Assembly (NCBI GenBank): GCA_000310025.1
Contig: FN648917.1
Span: 1-21,458, forward strand
Reading direction: 5' to 3'
DNA: 21,458 nucleotides
DNA from: Ectocarpus siliculosus
Taxonomy: Eukaryota > Sar > Phaeophyceae > Ectocarpales > Ectocarpaceae
Position 1 is the first letter of the stretch. Every line of letters starts with the position of its first letter. Below the pieces are notes generated by a model. It had not been told where the DNA came from. It saw nothing but the letters and a program-made list of their open reading frames with translations, and ran no database searches. Made by a program: the position numbers and the translations under genes. Shown one piece after another: positions 9,261 through 19,038 of this stretch.

Positions 9261-9527
9261 ATGTATACAGGCCAGCTCCATGGCCAGGGCTGGCGTCGCT
9301 TTGGCCGCCGCTTCGAATTGTGGTTGGGGGATACACGTGGAAAGAGGCTACGCGAAATCTTTGAGGCCGCGTCTGCGGGAAGCGTCTGGGCAAGGTGCGA
9401 GATTGAAGACCGTTTCCCAGTTCAAGGAAGGCTGGATCACGCTTGTTGCAGGAGTACACTAGTCTCGTTTTTTGGGGTTGCAGAATTAGGCGATGCATTT
9501 ACTGGCAATTTCTGCACGGGGGTTTGA
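9261..9527 (+). CDS. Candidate small ORF, unknown product
   Basis: From ATG at 9261 a frame is open for 88 codons to TGA at 9525-9527. The product would be basic in its first half (GWRRFGRRFELW, GKRLREIFEAA) and hydrophobic and acidic towards the end (SFFGVAELGDAFTG). Composition is reasonable for a soluble protein but no family is recognised, and the complement strand is also open over most of it. It could be one exon of the unit that may end at 10115; I could not find a donor and acceptor pair in matching phase. Chance is a serious alternative. Confidence 0.22.
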   Translation: MYTGQLHGQGWRRFGRRFELWLGDTRGKRLREIFEAASAGSVWARCEIEDRFPVQGRLDHACCRSTLVSFFGVAELGDAFTGNFCTGV

Positions 9528-9932
9528 AGGGCGGAAGCAAGGACGACCCCTGCTCCGCGTGCGAGGTTGAAGTAGGGGCGCATCGTAAAAATAGTTGTTG
9601 AAGCGGTGGTGTGGCAGAAGGGTTAGTGATTGACTTTGGTAGCGCCCTCGTGCTTTTTATCGTCGGAACGGGTTCTGTCGTAAGCGGCGCCATTCTGTTG
9701 AAGGTCGACAGGGAGCGATGAAGACAAATTAAAGGCACGTGGTTCGTGTTAGGGTGAGGGCTAGTTTTGATTACGTAACTGGAGGTCGTATCAGAAAGTA
9801 GGTATTTTAAAATTGGCGGTGTTTTTTTGCGAACAGCATCCGTAGGTCCACACTTCGTGCACGTTTAGGCGCGTGCTCGTTTTCCACTCCTCCCGTACTT
9901 AGTTGTACGCCCACCCCCCCAATCTTCTTCAG

Positions 9933-10115
9933 TGGGAACATTTCCTCCCCAAGTACGATGAAGGTCCATATTTTTGTTCTTGGTTTGAGGTGATCGATGG
10001 GAATCGATGGTTCAAACGTTGGCGTTTGAGATTGCGAAGAACACATGCATCATTAAGCGATGCGTTGACGAATGCTGGCCGCAGAAGGATGCTGAACGAT
10101 GAGATCCCTAAATAG
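9933..10115 (+). CDS. Candidate terminal exon, unknown product
   Basis: A long pyrimidine tract (about 9911-9930, CCACCCCCCCAATCTTCTTC) ends in CAG at 9930-9932. A frame of 60 codons follows up to TAG at 10113-10115. The start is aromatic and acidic (WEHFLPKYDEGPYFCSWFEV), followed by a strongly basic helix-like part (RWFKRWRLRLRRTH) and a tail with more arginine. This layout is typical of a real protein end, but no family is recognised. A 79-codon frame lies on the opposite strand over the same bases (9807-10046). Short hairpin TCAAACG-TTGG-CGTTTGA at 10012-10029 lies inside. Confidence 0.33.
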   Translation, partial: WEHFLPKYDEGPYFCSWFEVIDGNRWFKRWRLRLRRTHASLSDALTNAGRRRMLNDEIPK

Positions 10116-10488
10116 CGTTCGCCGTGGAGAAGCCGGACGCCGCCCGTCCATATGCGTGGTGCTTTTTCCGCTTCGATCCTTTTTCAACGCGGCACCTTGA
10201 TGTTGCCCAAGAAGCATATGTGTCTGCCGTCTACCATTCATTGTATTCACGGTCTACCTTCCACCACGGTGAGGGAAAGGCTGCCCCCCCTAGACTATAG
10301 TCTTTGAGATATACTCAAGCAAATAAATCAAACCCCTCCTTAGCAGGTGAAGATGCACTTCCTACGCGTTCGACTCAGCTCGCACACCGGATCCGGCATG
10401 TATTACCTGGTGAGTGAAGAAGTAGGGGCAGCACAACTAACCCCATTACCCAAAGTGAGACTATTAACAAGACGGACATGTTTCGCCC
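10116..10488. other. No supported gene
   Basis: Only overlapping short frames; no repeat, RNA gene or clear signal is seen. Confidence 0.4.
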
Positions 10489-10761
10489 ATGGCTGGTGTC
10501 AGGCTTGACGTGGATGTACAACATAAAACCCTGGCTGATTCCATGTCTGGACAACCTTCTGCATGTGGTCCTCCTGCTGTTGCTGGTGTTTGCCCGGTTG
10601 CGGCGACGCAGGGACCTCAGGCCTGGCGTTCGAATGCGTGGCTTACTTATGGGGAGGAGATCCTTACCGCACACTATATCAAGCAAGTAAGTGGAGGAGA
10701 AGCAGTTGTAACCGAAGAGGTGCGAAGTGCTGATAGTGCTCAAACGACAGTGCTCGGCTAG
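10489..10761 (+). CDS. Candidate small gene, unknown product
   Basis: ATG at 10489 stands in a good context (CGCCCATGG). The frame has 90 codons to TAG at 10759-10761. Close to half of its codons begin with G, which is a coding trait, and the product is rich in Ala, Val, Gly and Ser with no membrane segment (for example TYGEEILTAHYIKQ). Inside, at 10687, there is a perfect GTAAGT donor after a whole codon. A strong acceptor (GACGTCTTCGCCGCAG) ends at 10808, so an alternative form would splice 10489-10686 to 10809-10862 and end after 18 further codons. The G-first codon pattern continues through the supposed intron, which favours the unspliced reading. No family is recognised. Confidence 0.33.
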   Translation: MAGVRLDVDVQHKTLADSMSGQPSACGPPAVAGVCPVAATQGPQAWRSNAWLTYGEEILTAHYIKQVSGGEAVVTEEVRSADSAQTTVLG

Positions 10762-12074
10762 ACGAGGGTTGGGCTGACTGTCTTATTTGGTTGACGTCTT
10801 CGCCGCAGTCGAGCGGTACGGATGCTGCAAGTGTTTCGCCGGTATTTTATAGCCTTGGCTAGACGTTCAGTTAGCCGTTGTGCATGGCAAGTTACGCTTA
10901 GGGCCCATGTTGCAGAGAGGCCCCCCCCTGACCTAACTGAAGTCACTATTGGACACCCAGTTTCCGTTCTCGTTGTTCTACCGAGTGTTTGGGGTTACTT
11001 ACTCGCCCAACACACGGACCCGACCTGCGGCGAGTTACTGAAAAGATGCTCATGCTGATGCCGATGTCGTTCCCGTCAGGTGAAACAATCCTTTTGCGTG
11101 GACGCCAGGAATCTCGCTTGGATCAGAGGAATCGGTTCAGAAGACGGTGAGCCCTCTTCTACATTCCCTGTACCGCTTTGCCGTGTTGATGGGTTACTCT
11201 TAAAAATTCACGTCATTTAGTTATCCGAGCGAAGCGATATTTCCAATATTGCCAGAGGAGACAGTGCAAGGTATGCTCCTTCCAGAAGAAAGAGTTTGTA
11301 CAGTCCGTTCGCCTGATCTAGCTTGTAGATAACTGACTTGATTTTACCCCGCAGGGGTCAGCAGATGCACCTTTTGTTTTTCCTTAGGACACAGCGGATT
11401 GCAGCAGATAACACACGCCCGTTGTCAGCACACGCACAGCAGACTGCCTACGCATCACACGCTACACACACGCACAGCGGGCGACAGCATCTGTTTTCGA
11501 TGCCGCTGGATTCTCTGTGATGTCATGAGGCTATGTATTGCTGTCGCGCATGTATTTTTTCGACCGCCGAGCTCAACTGCCAGGTATGTGAGCACAGCAG
11601 CACATTAGTTCTCGAAACCTAGGACGACGATCGCCATCGCACCGCTTCGAGCTTGTGCTCCATTGTGGTGTCATACAGCGTGGCAGGTTTGTTACGCATG
11701 GGTGCTGCGTGCGGGAAGACCTCAGTGGCGGCGTGTAATCCGACATTTTATATTTTGGCCCGGGCACGAGGGCCGCATCGGTCGCATCGGCAGGCGAAAA
11801 AAACAAACCGTATTTCACATCGCCACGATGCTCTCGCCACACACAGCACCCATGCCTCACACAACTGTCACGCTATACAATACCACAAAGGAGCACACGC
11901 TCCAAGTGGTGCGATGGTGACGCTTGGTGCGCCAGGCGACGAGTCCTGCCTGACTGGTGTCCTGCTGTTTCGCTGCCAGTTGGAAAAACAGCGAACAGAA
12001 TAGGATGGAACAGTGGGTTCAGCACTATTAAAGTATGCGGGGGGAATGTACGACGACGAAAGCGCGATGTGGAC

Positions 12075-12106
12075 GGGGGTGGGGGTGGGGGTGGGGGTGG
12101 GGAGGG
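12075..12106 (+). repeat. G5T microsatellite, quadruplex-forming
   Basis: Four exact GGGGGT units (12075-12098) are followed by GGGG-A-GGG. Six G-runs with single-base loops on the plus strand meet the usual pattern for an intramolecular G-quadruplex. Confidence 0.9.
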
Positions 12107-13021
12107 TGACCTGCATGTCAAAGTGAACGTAACCACAGCTCTCACACCAGCACAGCAGGAAGGTGGAGTAGTATCAAGTGTGTGGTGTTTGCACCCTGTT
12201 TCCGCCCGTTGACTCACATATGTGACGACAGTTACATCTATCAGCTGCCGCTCGCTCGTTGTTGCGAGATATACAGCTAGGATATATTTTGTGTCAGAGC
12301 TTAGCGCTCGACTTGGAACGGGCGTGTCATGTAACAACAACGCCAAAAAGCTGTGTTACTATCTTCGTTTGTATTTGGACAGGATGCTCTTTGTGATTGC
12401 CGTCGTCACGTGCGTTCAACCACCTCGGTACCGACCGCACTATGTAGATGACTGGCCCCCGAATGCTCAGCTGCGTGTTATGACGGCGGGGGATATGTTT
12501 AATTTTGCGCCTTAGGAGCTGAAGACCATTCACCGAAGCCCGACGAGGAAGTGTGGCCAGTGTCTGACTACCTTGGCTCTCGAGGACCAGGCACCCCCAG
12601 ACGTTACTATTTTTTAGCCCCTGGGAGCGTTTGGATGAGAGAGCTCATTGCCGGCATATTATTTGTAATTTCTAGGCCTAACTAGACGTGTTGCGAAAGG
12701 GAAGATAGTATTTTTCAAGGGTTAGGGCGTACTGCAGTTTCCCAATGCATGTGGCAATGAAACGTACCGCAGAGTGCTCGCCGAGTGCTACTGCTACCGC
12801 TGCCAGTACGGCTTATGCGTCATGCTCAAGGTCACACGAGCCCCCAGCATGAGTGAACAGCAGTTAATGTGGTTCGCGTCTTCGTGTTCGTCGTTCGCAG
12901 GCCAAAGCTGGCTGCCGTATATCAGGCCACCGTCCCGGAGGGTGGGAGCATGTCGGCCGCAGCGTCGGGCAAACACATGCGGGGAAATAATCACCTACGT
13001 CGGATATGAGGGCGAGGTCGT

Positions 13022-13049
13022 GGGGGGTGGGTGGTGGGGGGGGAGGGGG
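13022..13049 (+). repeat. G-rich tract, quadruplex-forming
   Basis: G6-T-G3-T-G2-T-G8-A-G5 on the plus strand, with at least four G-runs of three or more and one-base loops. Confidence 0.85.
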
Positions 13050-13280
13050 TTGCATCGAAGTTAAAACAATACCTGTAATGTTGTTTTTGTATAGGGTCGA
13101 TGCACAGAGGGTAATCCGCTCGCAGTTCAGCGGCAAGGACAGAACTCCACATGCACAGAAAGCAAGGGGCCTGGCGACGCGCACTGGTTTGTCGTTATTG
13201 TGTACCATCTGGAAGCGTTGGGCGCACACATGATCTGGCTGTGTGCAACAATGCCATGCTGCCTTTTGAATTACATGGGG

Positions 13281-13745
13281 TTAGTCGGGGCATGCACGCA
13301 GCCCGAGTAGACGTCCTCGCCGGCAGCAACTCAAGCGGTCATTTCCTAGTGGGGAACCGCAGACTCGCCCAGAGGAAAAAAAGTTCAAATTCATAGTTGG
13401 CAGGAGAAACGGTGGTGCTTTTCTTGTAGCCGGCAACTCGTAGGGTTCGCGATATCCCACTGTAATGAGCGGTTTCGCCGGCGAAGTGGTGTTTCGGCGG
13501 TGGTCGCCGTGCGTGTCGTGTACATCGATCATGGGAAAGGTGAAAGGTATGATACGCCTATAGAGTTGCCTGCATTTAATGGGTGTTATTCCCAACCCGT
13601 AGCCATTGGTCAACGTGTATTTGCAGGTAGAACACTTTGATTCGAGGATGGCTCGATAATTGCACATCTCCCGCAGAGATGCGTCGAAAATGCTAATACC
13701 CCGTTTGGTTGGTGCCCTGTGGGGGCGGCTGCCAAAGGGATACAT
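13281..13745 (-). CDS. Candidate ORF with Cys pairs, unknown product
   Basis: ATG at 13745 opens a frame of 154 codons ending at 13281. Codons often follow a purine-any-pyrimidine pattern. The product has cysteines at residues 28, 38, 41 and 58 (SKCSTCKYTLTNGYGLG spans the pair), which could hold a metal ion, but the spacing matches no zinc-binding family that I can name. The plus-strand frame with the same codon boundaries is also open for most of its length (13440-13638, and after a TGA to 14015). The complement of a purine-any-pyrimidine pattern looks the same, so the strand is uncertain. Two or three frames of this length are expected by chance in the window. Confidence 0.25.
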   Translation of the reverse strand: MYPFGSRPHRAPTKRGISIFDASLREMCNYRAILESKCSTCKYTLTNGYGLGITPIKCRQLYRRIIPFTFPMIDVHDTHGDHRRNTTSPAKPLITVGYREPYELPATRKAPPFLLPTMNLNFFSSGRVCGSPLGNDRLSCCRRGRLLGLRACPD

Positions 13746-14152
13746 ACACTTTTTGTCTGCGCCTTTGAGGGCGTTGTAATTTGGGCGTTATTTTATAATG
13801 CTCCTTGGTTGGTCCTTCGCAGTTTTGTCGCCATCAATTACCCCAGGCTTCATCCCCTGCACACGTTTGGACGTTTCCGATGCTCTCCAGGGCTTTGTAC
13901 ATTGTGGCATCCGTGCATTTGGAGATTGTGTCTTTCTGTGTACATTAGGTGGGGGAGGGGGACAAGCAAGGGACGGCGTTTTTGCTATCTTCTTCCCAGT
14001 TATGTAGTACTGTAGGGTTGAGGTGGTGTCGCGCGGTTCGCGTGGTCGGGGTGCTACGCTAGGGTGATCATACGTTCGCTCTCTGATAAAGGGCGGGTAT
14101 AGTCAAGGGTGGGATTTTTCCACGGGGTGGGGGTCGTGTCATCAGAACACCC
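13746..14152. other. No supported gene
   Basis: Two plus-strand frames overlap (13719-14015 and 13798-14007) and each reads in part like protein, but neither has a start, splice or family support. Confidence 0.35.
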
Positions 14153-14803
14153 ATGGAGTTGTCCTTAAAAGCGTCGTTGACTACCCGAATGGACTCAACG
14201 TTCCGAACCTCGAGATTCGTTTGCGTAGGGTGTGCGACGATGACGATCGCATTAATAACAATAACACACACAACAATGGTCGAGCCTGGTGAGAGTGTAC
14301 CATATCACGGCCCCCCCTTTGGGACGATGTTCGGCCATTCCCATGGGAACCGCCCCGCCTATACAGAGCCAATGTACGCCGGAGTAGTCGTACGTGTTGG
14401 CAAGTCAGTAGTTTTCCTCATGCTCGATACGCCTTATTACGTAGGTTACCACCCCAGCAAAGTCGAGTACGTCCACCAACCCCCCCCCCCCACCCTAGGT
14501 TGAGGGAGATAGGTGCTGATGTACGGGTGTGCCTTTCGACGGTTACCCTGTAAAGGTGACGTAAACATAACGGCGGCGTCTATTTCTCGGCGGAACGCCC
14601 GATTGTGTAGCTCGCCTATCACTAACCATTATATGATCGGTTACGTGGATCCGCTTGTCGCGAATCACCTTTACCATATTTGTCAAATATTTGGGTCGGT
14701 CTTGGATAACTCTGTCGTCGTGCCGTCACCTTTGCCGATATGTTGCCTACACATGGCGGCCGATAAAAAAAAGAACTACACCGATCGAGGACTAGTACGT
14801 TGA
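14153..14803 (+). other. Long frame broken by two close stops, possible relic
   Basis: One frame is open from ATG at 14153 to TGA at 14501-14503, meets TAG at 14510-14512, and is then open again to 14803. That is 215 codons with only two internal stops, both just after a run of twelve C at 14480-14491. The first part includes PPFGTMFGHSHGNRP and VVVRVGKSVVFLMLDTP; the second includes HYMIGYVDPLVANHLYHICQ. Homopolymer slippage near the C run could have brought stops into an older gene. A shift would, however, have to be undone for the same frame to continue, so chance is not excluded. No family is recognised. Confidence 0.2.
14480..14491 (+). repeat. C12 homopolymer
   Basis: Twelve consecutive C. 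A C13 tract lies at 17697-17709. Such runs are prone to replication slippage and to sequencing error. Confidence 0.95.
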
Positions 14804-16860
14804 CTTTTCGCCTGTTCCCATCTCGAAGGCCACGTCTTTCGCGTTATGAAGCGAGGTTTACTACCCCGCTTTCCTCAGAACACGCCGGAGGAACGTGCGA
14901 AACCTTTCATAGCACGCCAGAAGACCGTAATTTCGTCGTGGCGTGTGTGCCGCCCATAGTATATGTAAGTGGCCATATACCCCTGGTACGCGTTCCTTGC
15001 GAAGAAAGGTTTCGGAAGAAAAACGAGCGCAAAAAAGGAAGGCTTTGGTTTCCCGACCGAAGCATCCAAAGCTAACAGACCATGGGCAACACTAATAATA
15101 ACTAACACCCATTGCATTGCTCGAACGCAACCGTCTTACTGCGGGGAGACCTTAAAAAAATGAGCCAGTAGACTAAATGCACACACCCGCGAAAGGTCAC
15201 GGCGATGAAAAATAAAACACACCTCAAATTCTTCAGGTATTATTGTAGCACGCAAAACCAGCACCACCGAAGGTCATTACGTTTAGATGCAACGATGGGA
15301 CCGCGATTACATCGATTGGCCATGCCCTGTTGCGTCTTCTCCGGGGGACAAGACACCTATATCCCGAATGGCGGGGCCTTCGTATAGTACAGAATGGATA
15401 GCTCAAACGCAAAGGACCCCTCTTACCCCTAACCCTAAGACAGATGTTCATCAGGGGAAAACTAGTGTTCACACGCGCAGCCCTCCCCAGCCCTCTTGTA
15501 GTAGCTAGAACGAACATGACAAGCAAGAAATTCGTGCCTCTCCGCGACCCACTGGCTCTATGCTGGGTTGAATGCTGACGTGACCAGCTACTTCATCAGT
15601 ATCGTCAGGCGCCACGATATAGTTCGGGTAATTATTAGATACGCACAAGGGCAAGATATACAAAGTCTCGACAGGTCGAGATGTTCTCTTGTGACTCGCG
15701 TGTCAAAGTGGAACGAGGGCTACGAAAGCCACAGATTATTCTAGACAAAAATTCCTCACACAGTCACCTTATCTTTGAACTATTACGTCCGCTACGCGCA
15801 CTCAAAATGTGACCGTCACACATATTCCTCCCCTCCCGTGACGACTGTCATCGCGAATACCTCCGCAGCACGGAATCCACCCCAACGAGGTCAGGTGAAG
15901 GACGCCAACCCAAAACCCAGCATCACAACCCTCCATCACATGGAGTTGGTACTATAGGCCCTTCAGCCCGGGCTATTCCATGCCATTGAGTCCGTCGCTC
16001 TGACGGCTGCCGTTGCAGATCGACGAGACGGATGCTAGCGCGCCAAACTCCGCCGTCCGGTCGGCATCCCTCTGATGTATTTGTACAGCCGAAGTCGTGC
16101 CCGCCCCCCCCTGTGTCAAAAGGCCGAGTTCCTCGGTGGTGAGCCCAATGAGTTTTATCTGTCGGCGCCATTGCCCCCTGCTGGTTGGCAAACGAGTGAT
16201 GGATTGCTGTAATTGTTAGGTCGTGTTCCTCCTGCTGCGAAAAGACAACGTGCAGGTCAACCTTTAATACGTACTAGGGTGAAGCATCGCCCCCCCCGAT
16301 TGCTGTGGGTCGGCGGGGGCTTAAGGTGTTAGATGTCGAGTGGGTCTGGGAGCACGGCCGACGTGTGCTGCAGCGCAATGGCTGAACTCCGTGAATCATA
16401 TGCGTGTACAATACTTGGAGACCTCTCGACCATGTCGTTTCGGGTGGTGGTGGGGGTTGAAGACTGCAACAATGCCAAAAGAACTCCGTGTTCAACCCAT
16501 TCGCCCCATGCAAGACGCGTCCGTCACCAAATCATCCTCCTGCATTGGTGGTGGCGAGAGCCGAAATGTCTACTTATCTCGTGTGAGCTTACTTACGAAA
16601 GTAAGCATAGCGACTTTATCCATTACTACTGTATTTCCGAGAAGAAAAAGGAGTGTGACCCGATGAAGGAGGAAAGGGAAGAGGAGAGTATAGTAGTATA
16701 GTGTACTCACCAACTCGAACGTGTAGTCTTTATGCGGGTTGTTTTTAGTTCGAATTGTAACAATACCGCGTGGTTGGGCCCCATAGGGATAAACCGAAAT
16801 AAGAGTCATCTTGGGTGTTGTGCAGGAACTACTGTTTGTACACTATTCCGTGTAGTGAAA
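14804..16860. other. No supported gene
   Basis: The overlapping frames at 14800-15163 are rich in lysine and arginine (EERFRKKNERKKGRLW in one frame), and those around 16333-16701 are short and unrecognised. An exact hairpin lies at 16587-16606 and is listed separately. No RNA gene or element end is seen. Confidence 0.35.
16587..16606. repeat. Perfect 8-bp hairpin
   Basis: GCTTACTT and AAGTAAGC are exact complements around the four-base loop ACGA. Its role is unknown; it lies in a stretch without a supported gene. Confidence 0.9.
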
Positions 16861-17630
16861 CTAGGCGGGGTATCTCTGTGCAAGAACTACCGTTTTTCGG
16901 CCAAACACAAACGCGCCAAAAACACCATGTTCCTCGGCCAAAACAAAGGGGGACCTCACAGGAGTTCGGGACGAACTCTCTGTTCTGCGAATACATGGGC
17001 AACCGAAAAAAAGGAACAAAGCAATGAGCAAGTTTGTCGCATCGACAACTACTCCACCTGACGGCCTGCAGACTATGGCCCATACCGATACGAGCATCTC
17101 GGTGAGGTTCGCCCAGGGAAAAAAGCGGCTGCCTAGCGCCAAACCAGCAAAATTCAGATCTCCGCCGTCGACTACCTCTGCGTTTATGTAGTCCTCGATG
17201 AGTTTGTGCAAATGTCCCAGCCAGGGTGGTACCTTCGCCGACCCGTCGCTCGCTGGATCACTGGCTCCACTGCCGGCTTCACCCGTGGTGTCGTCACCTC
17301 CGGCATTGCCCTCAAATCCTTCGTCGCACGTACCGCTGCCGCCTGGCGTCGCGAATATAAAATGGCGAGTGGAGCGAGTTGTGTTAGCAACAGACAATCA
17401 CGAGTCGACTTGGCCAGGATGTGCCACGGAAAAGGGAAAGAGGACCAACCACGAGATCGACAGAACTCACCAGCAGTATGCGATCGATACAGCAAATGAA
17501 TATTCTTCGAAATCTGTGGGTGATGTTGTTCATCGCGCTCTCTCGTCCCCACAGGCCGACAGTGTTGCATACACTCAGCGGTACCGGCATCTCGTGTAGG
17601 ATGTTGACGGGGGAGGTCGAGAGCACACAT
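16861..17630 (-). CDS. Candidate two-exon minus-strand gene, unknown product
   Basis: A first segment, 17630 (ATG) down to 17471, ends at a consensus GTGAGT donor (GT at 17470-17469) after 53 codons plus one base. A pyrimidine-containing acceptor (GACGCCAG) lies 128 bases on, and the second segment from 17342 continues in exactly the matching phase. It first gives an acidic Gly/Asp-rich stretch (EGNAGGDDTTGEAGSGASD) and then what looks like a folded part (WLGHLHKLIEDYINAEV, FPWANLTEML). The frame stays open to TAG near 16861, but after about 17075 it becomes cysteine-rich and hydrophobic, so a further donor near GTATCG (about 17088) is likely. Codons strongly favour purine-any-pyrimidine. The true start may lie in an upstream exon. 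No family is recognised. Confidence 0.35.
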
Positions 17631-18429
17631 CCGCCGTAGTGAACCGCATCGCGCGATTACTATTACAATTCAAGGGCTTAGGACGCGGAGACTTAGCCCC
17701 CCCCCCCCCAACCTCGAATTGAGAGTGCTCATGCACACCTATGCATGCATGTGAAATGGCAAATAAATGTGAGGTACATGGCAGTTGTAGCGCACTTCGA
17801 ACGCAAGACTCAACTATTAGAAGCGACGCGACGAACGGCTAAATGTCCCCCCCTCCCTGCATCGTGCGAGGCTATATCGTACAACATCAGCATCGGCCTC
17901 AAGCCTATCGCCTCGGCTTCTTTGTTCTACGTAGGAGTAGGTATGACTTTCGAAACATTGCGTGAACCGTTCGAATAAAAAGAGCAATGGTGCTCAAGAG
18001 GGTGAACGCGGCGTCATTGCTGCGAGGCAAGACGGCAAGACGGTGTACCCCGGCAGTGTTAGGGTACTAAATTATACAATCCAACGAACCGAGAGGGACG
18101 TGTGCGTGTGTTCGTCAAATCGCCAGACTTATCCCAGCGTCAGTGATCAAGCCTTGTCGTGTTCGTATGCATACGTGAGGGAGGATAGTGCCGACTCCTG
18201 CTCTACCTGCCCCCCTCGACGGGTGTTTGTTGCCCACAAGAGATATATATTTTTTTGTTCTTCACTTCAAATCAGCGCTCAAGAGATTGCAGCCCAGAGA
18301 GATATTCGAACAACTGTTGCCAGAGATTTGAGAGGTTCACCACCACACCACCCAAGGACGACCGAGTGGGTCGTGCGCACGCGAGGCAATACATAAGCCC
18401 GCAACAATATCTGATTGTAGAGTGCTCAC
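17631..18429. other. No supported gene; possibly intron
   Basis: C13 lies at 17697-17709. Open frames on the plus strand (17745-17978, 17962-18396) have no recognisable content. If the minus-strand exons at 18657-18430 and 17630-17471 belong to one gene, this stretch would hold its intron and perhaps another small exon. Confidence 0.3.
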
Positions 18430-18657
18430 CATCAGTGCTGTCCCTCCTAACGCTGTCCCCTCCACCTCGCTGACGTGCGATGCGGCGGAACTAGGTGTAG
18501 TGGCGCCTGTCGGCGCTGAGGGCGCTCCACATATCGCGACGTGCGCCCCACCGTTCTTCAACGAGCTGAACGACGCGCCATAGGCACTACACTCATAACC
18601 GCAGCCAGGAAACTTCTTGAGGCTCACCCTCCGCGGCCTCGTTTGTGCCATGGGCTG
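18430..18657 (-). CDS. Candidate exon with degenerate C2HC zinc finger
   Basis: The acceptor is CTCTGTCTCATTGAACCACAG just before 18657 and the donor is ATG followed by GTGAGC (GT at 18429-18428). The enclosed 228 bases are 76 codons in phase 0-0. Residues 21-43 (GYECSAYGASFSSLKN, then GGAHVAIC) match the spacing of a C2H2/C2HC finger: Cys23, X2, a Tyr where the second Cys should be, X3, Phe30, then His39 nine residues on, X3, Cys43. The second zinc ligand and the core Leu are missing, so zinc binding is doubtful as it stands. The rest is Ala/Ser/Gly-rich. It could belong to the same minus-strand gene as 17630-16861. A second GTGAGC lies inside the exon near 18627 and could give another form. 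Confidence 0.35.
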
Positions 18658-19015
18658 CTGTGGTTCAATGAGACAGAGCCGACGGACACGTGCGGAGGGT
18701 TGGGTTGTGGTGTGGGGGGGCGCATAGCTTGGTATTAAGGTACGGCTGACATAATGGGGTAATCTGTTGATCCTAACAGCGTGTCCCCCTAAACGGCGCC
18801 ACACTCCAGCCTGTTCACCACGCATGGACGTGTGCGCACATGGACAGGAGGGGGCGCATGGATACAAAGGATAACGCATGGTGCCGAGCATGCGTCAGCC
18901 GATGGCGAATGGTTACGAGGACCGAGACCGGTTCTTCAGCCGCATAGCCGAGAACCGAGACAACCATGTGAGCGAATCACGATTTTTTTTGTGGCCTCCC
19001 GCGCTTCTGCACGCT
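18658..19015. other. No supported gene
   Basis: The minus-strand frame that covers 18657-18430 stays open up to 18891, but this upstream part is Pro/Arg-rich and is likely intron. Nothing else is visible. Confidence 0.35.
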
Positions 19016-19038
19016 GGCGATTTTTTACTGGTGGTGCA
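19016..19038 (+). repeat. Copy 1 of a 23-bp dispersed repeat
   Basis: This starts GGCGATTTTTTACTGGTGG and is the exact reverse complement of 19958-19980. The pair could be the ends of a 965-bp element (19016-19980), but no target-site duplication is seen beside it and no transposase lies within. Confidence 0.85.

Larger units (their letters stand above)
10863..13280. other. Gene-poor stretch
   Basis: Many overlapping open frames of 60-157 codons occur on both strands, none with a recognisable domain or a coherent exon structure. The longest (11873-12346, minus) includes the proline run produced by a G-rich microsatellite and is not believed. The region holds two G-rich tracts (12075-12106 and 13022-13049), which are listed separately. 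Confidence 0.4.

Noticed and set aside
9380-9460. GGAAGGCTGGATCACG, recalling the 3' end of small-subunit rRNA
   Set aside because: The surrounding bases do not follow the conserved rRNA helix sequence; the resemblance is limited to a few bases.
11873-12346. 157-codon minus-strand open frame with a proline-rich stretch
   Set aside because: The proline and threonine stretch is the translation of the G5T microsatellite; the rest has no recognisable content.
12393-12515. HYVDD in a plus-strand frame, resembling the reverse transcriptase motif YVDD
   Set aside because: The next residues are WPPN instead of a hydrophobic strand, and no other reverse transcriptase block is near.
13440-14015. Plus-strand frame containing VVYIDHGKGERYDTP, a possible Tudor-like piece
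   Set aside because: It shares codon boundaries with the open minus-strand frame 13745-13281, has a TGA near 13639, and lacks the aromatic cage residues of a Tudor domain.
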